Source of the DNA: Callorhinus ursinus
Taxonomy: Eukaryota; Chordata; Mammalia; Carnivora; Otariidae
DNA length: 64,000 nucleotides
NCBI RefSeq assembly: GCF_003265705.1
Contig: NW_020312867.1
Span: 11,197,228 to 11,261,227, forward strand
Direction of reading: 5' to 3'
Within the stretch, counting starts at the first letter, position 1. Each line of letters opens with the position of its first letter. This document shows positions 58,776 to 64,000 of this stretch, piece after piece. The position numbers were made by a program, and so were the translations under genes. The notes beneath the pieces are model-generated. The model searched no databases. It was not told where the DNA came from and worked only from the letters and a program-made list of their open reading frames with translations.

Positions 58776-59505
58776 AGGCCAGGGTTCTGTCCAACCACTG
58801 GCTTGCTGACCTTCTACCTTACAAATATTATGCAAGCAATGCAATGCACACTAAAATACAGGAAAATTATAAAAGGCAGATAAGCAAAAAGACAAAATCC
58901 TGAAGATCACTCATCATCCCAGCTGGGTAACAACCCATGTAACATTCTGGCCTACAGATTCTGAACAGCTTCCATTCCCTGGATACTTACAGGGTGTCAC
59001 CGGGTCCGGGGCACCGGGGTTAGAGAGGGACACGGGACTGCCTGATGTTACCCTTGCCCTTGGAGTACAAACAGCTCATCATCTGACCCAAAATGGAATC
59101 AGACTTCACAATGTATTTCCCAGCTAGCTTGTAGCCCCTATTAATGCCACAACCTCTACAGATGGAAATCAGCAACAGCACCTTAGTGGCTGGCTACTTA
59201 GCATCCCACCTTATGTACATAGTACATCTTGTTACACAGTTTCCATATGGTGTGACACTGGGGGCATAAACAACTGTGACAGATCACCCCTCCCTGGCAC
59301 CTGTCTACACATCTCCTTACGGCAGGTTCCTAGGACTAGAATGGATCTGCCAAAGAGTAAATGCCTTATTATAAAGTTTTTTTTCTTATTAAAAAGCTTC
59401 TGATACAAACTGCCAAATACATAAAAGTTGGATGAATTTACAATCCCACCCAGAGATCAAAAACATCCACTTGCTACTCACCGCAGTACAAAGTCTTGTA
59501 CTTTT

Positions 59506-59691
59506 TTTTTTTTTTTAAAGATTTGAGAGAGAGAGACACAGAGAGCGAGAGCGAGCAGGGGGAGGGGCAGAGGGAGAGGGTCCCCACTGAGCAGGGAGCC
59601 CAACAGGGCTGGATCCCAGGACCCTGAGATCATGACCTGAGCTGAAATCAAGAGTCAGAGGCTTAACCGACTGAGCTATGCAGGCGCCCCA
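59506..59691 (-). mobile_element. CAN-SINE, reverse orientation
   Basis: Reversed tail of T then aaagatttgagagagagaga, reversed head accgactgagctatgcaggc. AGTCTT[G/A]TACTTTT occurs at 59492-59505 and 59692-59705. Confidence 0.96.
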
Positions 59692-59774
59692 TAGTCTTAT
59701 ACTTTTAAATCCCTACCAATTTCATCAATTTAAAAAACTACTGTCATTTATTTTAACATTCATCCCTTACACTA

Positions 59775-60046
59775 AAGAGTATGTATTTCAGCATTGTTCA
59801 CAACAGCAAATATTTTAAACAAGCATGAGTATCAACTGGGGAATGGTTTCATAAATTCTATGCTATTTCATACTATTTAGCACTGTGCAATTTTACAAAG
59901 AATGCAGTAGATCTAAACACACAGTCTTAGAGAGGAGAGCCCCAACAAACTGTTAGGGTGAAAAGCAGACGATCCTGGTAAAGCTACGTACGTCACTGTG
60001 TTCATATTTATGTATACAGGGCAAATACTAACTTTTCACTAGTTAA
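59775..60046 (+). mobile_element. Old L1 3' fragment containing the left palindrome arm
   Basis: gcattgttcacaacagcaaa, then caactggggaatggtttcat, actatttagcactgtgcaat and gtagatctaaacacacag follow the order of an old L1 3' region (…gggaatggttaaataaatt…). The left arm of the inverted repeat continues this text. Confidence 0.6.
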
Positions 60047-60139
60047 AAATGTCTTGATTAAATTAACTAGTGAAAAGTTAGTATTTGCCCTGTATACATA
60101 AATATGAACACAGTGACGTACGTAGCTTTACCAGGATCG
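59970..60139. repeat. Perfect 77-bp inverted repeat with 16-nt spacer
   Basis: Left arm 59970-60046 and right arm 60063-60139 are exact reverse complements over all 77 bases (I paired every base). The spacer is aaatgtcttgattaaa. Outside the arms the match stops at once (A against G). The transcript or either DNA strand could fold into a 77-bp stem. Confidence 0.99.
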
Positions 60140-60312
60140 GTGAAACTATAAATTAAGGACATTAGCCTTTTTAATGGAATTTGTTGTAAATTTATCCCAG
60201 ATTCATTTATAATTTAGTTTTCAGTGGGTTTTGATAGGAGTTTTAAATGCATCGGTAGTAAAATCTATCAGTCTTTCTCTTTTCAATATCTGCTTTAAGA
60301 AGGATCTTCTCC

Positions 60313-60471
60313 TGGGCCCCTGGGTGGCTCAGTGGGTTAAATGTCTGCCTTCGGCTCAGGTCATGATCCCAGGGTCCTGGGATGGAGCCCCGCATCAGGT
60401 TCCCTGCTCAGCGGGGAGTCTGCTTCTCCCTCCGCTCTCTCTCTTGCAAAAATAAATAATCTTAAAAAAAA
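60313..60471 (+). mobile_element. CAN-SINE, internally shortened
   Basis: gggcccctgggtggctcagt, gagccccgcatcaggttccc and a short body ctccgctctctctcttgc before the tail. Confidence 0.93.
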
Positions 60472-60811
60472 AACTTCCCTGTCCCATGATCAAATATTTA
60501 TGTACATTTTCTTCTGGCACAATTCACTGTTTTACTTTCTATACTTAAGTCTTTAATTCAACTGAAATGTAATCTGATATAAACCAGGAATCTAAATTTT
60601 TTTCCAAATAATTATCTAATTTTTCTAATTTTTCTATTCCCCACTGATTGCCAATATGACTGCCGTCATACACTAAATATTAATTTCTTCTTGGTTCTGT
60701 TTCTATCCCTCCTGTTCTGCTCTACTAATGTCTATCCTTCCAGGACTACAGTATTGTATTAACAATATAGTACTGTTATTGTTATTGTTGTTATTAATAA
60801 TGCATTATTAA

Positions 60812-60980
60812 GGGGCGCCTGGGTGGCTCAGTCGTTAAGCGTCTGCCTTCGGCTCAGGTCATGATCCCAGGGTCCTGGAATCGAGCCCCGCATCGGGCTC
60901 CCTGCTCTCACTCCCCCTGCTTGTGTTCCCTCTCTCACTGTGTCTCTGTCAAATAAATAAATAAAATCTTAAAAAAAAAA
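60812..60980 (+). mobile_element. CAN-SINE, body deletion
   Basis: ggggcgcctgggtggctcag at consensus, then the body is shortened between ctccctgctc and tcactccccctgcttgtg. ATGCATTA occurs before and after. Confidence 0.95.
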
Positions 60981-61358
60981 ATGCATTAAGTTCGGAAACG
61001 TAGTTTAATTCTTGTAAGAGCGACTTGTACCATTCCCTTCTCTCTGAGTTCTCTGGGAATGACCCTTATTACTTTATTTTCTTATTCACTGATTAACACA
61101 TCCAGAACAACCTTAAATGATACCGGTAATAATAAACATGCTTATCTTGGTTTCTGATTTCAGCAGGCAGGACTGATATTTAAGTCTTTCACCATTAAAG
61201 AATGAGGCACTTAAAAATCTTATTCATGAAAGATCCTTCTATCCCCATACTGCTAACAGTTGGCAGCAGAGATAGAGACTGAATGTGATTTAGTTGTCAC
61301 CATGGTTTTTTATTATTAAATCCACCATGGGCCTATAATGAATTTTATTAATTTTCTA

Positions 61359-61510
61359 GGGACACCTGGGTGGCTCAGTCGTTAAGCGTCTGCCTTTGGC
61401 TCAGGTCATGATCCCGGGGTCCTGGGATGGAGCTCCGCATCAGGCTTCCTGCTCGCTCCCCCTGCTTGTGCTCTCGCTCTCTGACAAATAAATAAAATCT
61501 TAAAAATAAA
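61359..61510 (+). mobile_element. CAN-SINE, body deletion
   Basis: ggacacctgggtggctcagt, ggatggagctccgcatcagg, then directly to gctccccctgcttgtgct. Tail aaataaataaaatctt. Confidence 0.94.
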
Positions 61511-62579
61511 ATTTTTCTAATATTTAATCATCCTTGAGCTTCTAAAATGACACACATAATGTGTTGGCTTTTTTATTATTACCTATAGCATTTTCCCAAG
61601 CCATGTTCCAAAGAACATTCTTCCAAGATATGTTACTAGATATGGCACTAAAAACATAAATTGTGTGTGCAGAGCTGGACACTAAGGCCTTTTTCTGAAA
61701 AGGGTCTTCTGCACACTACCATTTTAAAAGATCACAAGGAGACTTAAAGTACAGAAAGATGCTGAGCTTTAGCACGCTACTACCTAAACATATCTGAACT
61801 AAGCTTGAGGCTTGACACCAACTCTAGGGAGGAAAGGAAATGTTGAACCAGGCTGTCCCTTTGGTATTAGCTCTGTCAGAATCTGCCATTTAGATAAAAC
61901 TGGCTGGGAAGTTGCCCTGGTTTCTCAAAGTGCCAGAACCACTTACCCAGTGTAGGCATTTGCCCTTCCTTGAAATAGAATATCCTCACTAACCACTGGA
62001 GCCCAGAACACTTTTTAGGGATAAAATCCTTTGACAGCATTCTTGCCTCTTCCGTGCTCAGGGGTGTACTCACAAGCCCCATTCCTCCTTTCTTATTATG
62101 AGGTGCTTACTCAACACCTGCTCTGTGACAGGTGGTGGGCCAGGCGCTGGAGGTGCCGTGGGGACCAGCCTGAGCGAAAGCCTTGCAGAGCTGGCATCCC
62201 ACGTACAAAAGAAGCTGGCTGGAAACTAAAAAACATGAAAGCAGAAAGGAAAAGCTTGACAGTGGATGCACAGATACAACCGAGAAATTTTCTCATGAAT
62301 AGAGGAATAAAATGAAGAAATGGAAAGCAGAGGAAGGGTCTGGGAGGTCCAACATTCTAAAAGTTCCAGAAAGGGACAAGCAGGAACAGAGGGGAGGAAG
62401 GCATCCATGAAATAATTCAAGATCATTTACCACCCCACCCCCCAAACAGCTGAGATTCCAGAGTGAAAAGGCCCCAAGTGCCCAGGCACGAGATGTAAAT
62501 AGAACGAGGGACAGTGAGGGAGGTTTCAGACACAGACAACAAAAAGACCTACAAGCTTCCGAAATCCTAGCTTGTGTGC
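61511..62579. other. Intronic sequence without recognised elements
   Basis: Within the large intron. A plausible donor-like motif on the minus strand near 61950 (ctgggtaagtgg) has no SVCT2-like coding sequence upstream of it. Confidence 0.4.
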
Positions 62580-63150
62580 AATTAAGAGTTTCAAAAGGAG
62601 GAGTAAGGAGCAGAGAGTGGCCAAGCACTTCACAGGGCAGGAGGGGAGCAGGAGAGAAGCTGAAGACCAGTTTGGAAGCAATGAACAAGGGTGAGGACTG
62701 CCGAGTGGTGGGACTGGCCCTGGAGGTGATGCAGAAAGATGGTTTGCACGTGGGGAGAGAGAGAAAGCAAAGAATCAAGGACAACTGCAGGGCTTTTGGC
62801 TTCATCAGCTGGATGTGTGTCATGGCCCTGGCTGAGAGCAAGGGGGGGGGGGGGGGGGGGGGGGGGACTGGTTTGGGGAGGGAGGGAGTCAAAAGCTTGA
62901 CACTTTCTCCCCCTGAAGTTTGAGGTGTCCTGTGTCACAACACCTGGAGCGTGCAGGCCAGGGCTTGGAGTTTAAGTCTGGTGTCCAGAGGTCTGGGCTG
63001 CAGGCTTCTTTGGAAGTCACCAGCATACCAGAGGCTTGCTGGGGTCATCCTAGACAGGGTCCCCCAGGGGAAAAGCATGTGGCAGGGAAGCGATCCAGAA
63101 CCAGGTTCTGAGGAACCCGACATTTAGCGATCAGGGTGAGGAGAAGTCTG
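62580..63150 (+). mobile_element. Old dispersed mammalian repeat of uncertain family
   Basis: Segments such as aatcaaggacaactgcaggg, tttgaggtgtcctgtgtcac, gtccagaggtctgggctgca, gaagtcaccagcatac and ggttctgaggaacccgacat follow a repeat I recognise from other mammals but cannot name. A G25 run at 62842-62866 sits in it. Confidence 0.5.
62842..62866. repeat. G25 homopolymer
   Basis: Twenty-five consecutive G. Its true length is uncertain because sequencing is unreliable in such runs. Confidence 0.95.
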
Positions 63151-63498
63151 TTTTGGTTTTTATGCTTTTCTGGAAACCACCCATTTTATTGATTTGCTGC
63201 TGTTGTTTTTAAAGGCGGGGACAGGGAGCACAGCTAGAACTCTTCCTCCCTGGACCTAAGGCTTTATCCTCCATTTGTGCATTCACTCCCTTCTCTGCTC
63301 AGTTAGCCTTGCCAGAAGCGTGTCCACATGTTATTTTCCAAAGAACCAATGTTGGGATTTTTCACTTCTATTTCTTCTGTATTTTTTTTATCTGTATTGA
63401 TTTCTGGTCCCCTGCCTCCATTAGGCTCATTTTTATCCTGTTTTTCTAGTTTCTAGAGATAAGCTCTTCATGTACTTTGCCTTTAAGATTATGCGGAT

Positions 63499-63606
63499 TT
63501 TTTAAAAAGATTTTTAAATTTATTTGAGAGAGAGAGAGAGTGGTGAAGGGAGAGCAGAGAGAGATGGATGAGCAGACTTAACCGAATGAGCCACCCAGGT
63601 GCCCCA
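63499..63606 (-). mobile_element. CAN-SINE, reverse, truncated
   Basis: aagatttttaaatttatttg, a (GA)n part and the reversed head gaatgagccacccaggtgcc; the middle of the element is missing. Confidence 0.88.
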
Positions 63607-64000
63607 AGATGGTGCATTTTTTTTGAGAACAATTCTGACTACTCTATGGGATTGGTCGGTTCTCACCATCATCTTCTAAATTATCAGCAACTGTGAAGTT
63701 TCAATTTCCCCTCTGACTAGGAGTGATTTATAACAGTGCTTTCCAGCTTTTAAGTGGTCTGGGGGTTTTGCTCACCCTTTCATTGTTGGTTTTTAACTTT
63801 ACTGTATGATGGTAATTACATCTTTTCCTTCTTGGAACTTCCTGCATTTCACTGAACAAACATTCTTCCATGCCCTTCTACACACTCATGCTGGTGTGGG
63901 CAATACTGACCAACCTTCAGTGAAATGAGAAAATTAAGAACAATCCTGGACATTTTCACATACCTTAATTTGTAAGGATAGGTGGATTATAATTTCGCAA
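63607..64000. other. Intronic sequence at the window edge
   Basis: AT-rich sequence without recognised elements. Upstream SLC23A2 exons must lie further right. Confidence 0.4.

Larger units (their letters stand above)
34265..64000 (-). other. SLC23A2: SLC23A2 gene (SVCT2), 3' part; gene continues past the right edge
   Basis: Eight consecutive minus-strand exons translate to the C-terminal 375 residues of the sodium-coupled L-ascorbate transporter SVCT2, a plasma-membrane protein of the nucleobase/ascorbate transporter family (SLC23, NCS2). Every intron is GT-AG. Exon lengths of 121, 157, 148, 106, 130, 138, 96 and 233 coding bases join in a continuous frame. Introns from 5' to 3' measure 501, 3603, 1365, 5832, 693, 2444 and 1806 bp. 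If the full protein is 650 residues as in human, residues 276-650 are encoded here and would correspond to human exons 10-17. No upstream exon was found between 56076 and 64000, so that intron is at least 7.9 kb. No frameshift or premature stop is visible, so the gene looks functional. The paralogue SLC23A1 fits the C-terminus less well. Confidence 0.97.

Noticed and set aside
58981..59040. Consensus donor-like site on the minus strand at about 58985 (ctgtaagtatcc)
   Set aside because: The upstream sequence has in-frame stops and no similarity to the transporter; isolated donor-like motifs are common.
59970..60139. Palindrome as a DNA transposon with long terminal inverted repeats or a microRNA hairpin
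   Set aside because: The 16-nt spacer leaves no room for a transposon interior and no target duplication flanks it. A perfect 77-bp stem is far longer than a normal microRNA precursor and has no bulges.
61876..62082. Minus-strand ORF with a good GTAAGT-type donor near 61950 as a possible upstream SLC23A2 exon
   Set aside because: The translation does not resemble SVCT2 upstream of residue 276, and the expected motifs (for example the GFQAAGERAGKHWG region) are absent.

Overview
This window is mammalian nuclear DNA from a carnivoran. The evidence is about 28 copies of the tRNA-Lys-derived CAN-SINE (the 'gcctgggtggctcag' head, B-box 'gatcgagcc', CT-rich body and AATAAA-type tail), a carnivore-style young L1 3' end, and a vertebrate multi-exon gene with GT-AG introns. 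The SINE variants lack the canid and felid signatures as I know them and look like arctoid types (bear, seal or mustelid). That narrowing is inference from memory.

The only protein-coding gene I can support is the 3' half of SLC23A2 (sodium-dependent ascorbate transporter SVCT2) on the minus strand. Eight coding exons lie at 56075-55955, 55453-55297, 51693-51546, 50180-50075, 44242-44113, 43419-43282, 40837-40742 and 38935-38703. Each has GT-AG borders and the phases chain without a break. They encode 375 residues ending in ...DEDSQATV and a stop. A 3'UTR of about 4.4 kb runs to a poly(A) signal at 34285-34290. The first ~275 codons, the 5'UTR and the promoter lie beyond position 64000, and 56076-64000 is intron.

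Region by region. 1-2640 has no recognisable gene. 2640-4300 is a strong CpG island with no convincing coding ORF. From the order of human 20p13 (RASSF2 then SLC23A2, same strand) I infer it is the RASSF2 promoter or first exon, transcribed leftwards. 4300-34264 is intergenic and repeat-rich: CAN-SINEs, a young 5'-truncated L1 with its target-site duplication, a long decayed L1 region (21.5-27.9 kb) into which an S100A11 processed pseudogene has inserted, solitary LTRs of MaLR type, hAT and Tigger fragments, L2 and MIR. 34265-64000 is SLC23A2, whose introns hold most of the remaining SINEs, mainly antisense to the gene.

The most unusual structure is a perfect 77-bp inverted repeat with a 16-nt spacer (59970-60139) in an SLC23A2 intron; one arm appears to be part of an old L1 and the other its inverted copy. 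Also notable are a TG-repeat tract occupying the polypyrimidine position of the last splice acceptor, the S100A11 retropseudogene, and a cleanly resolved SINE-in-SINE insertion. I found no operon, CRISPR array or new multi-gene system; none is expected in this kind of DNA.
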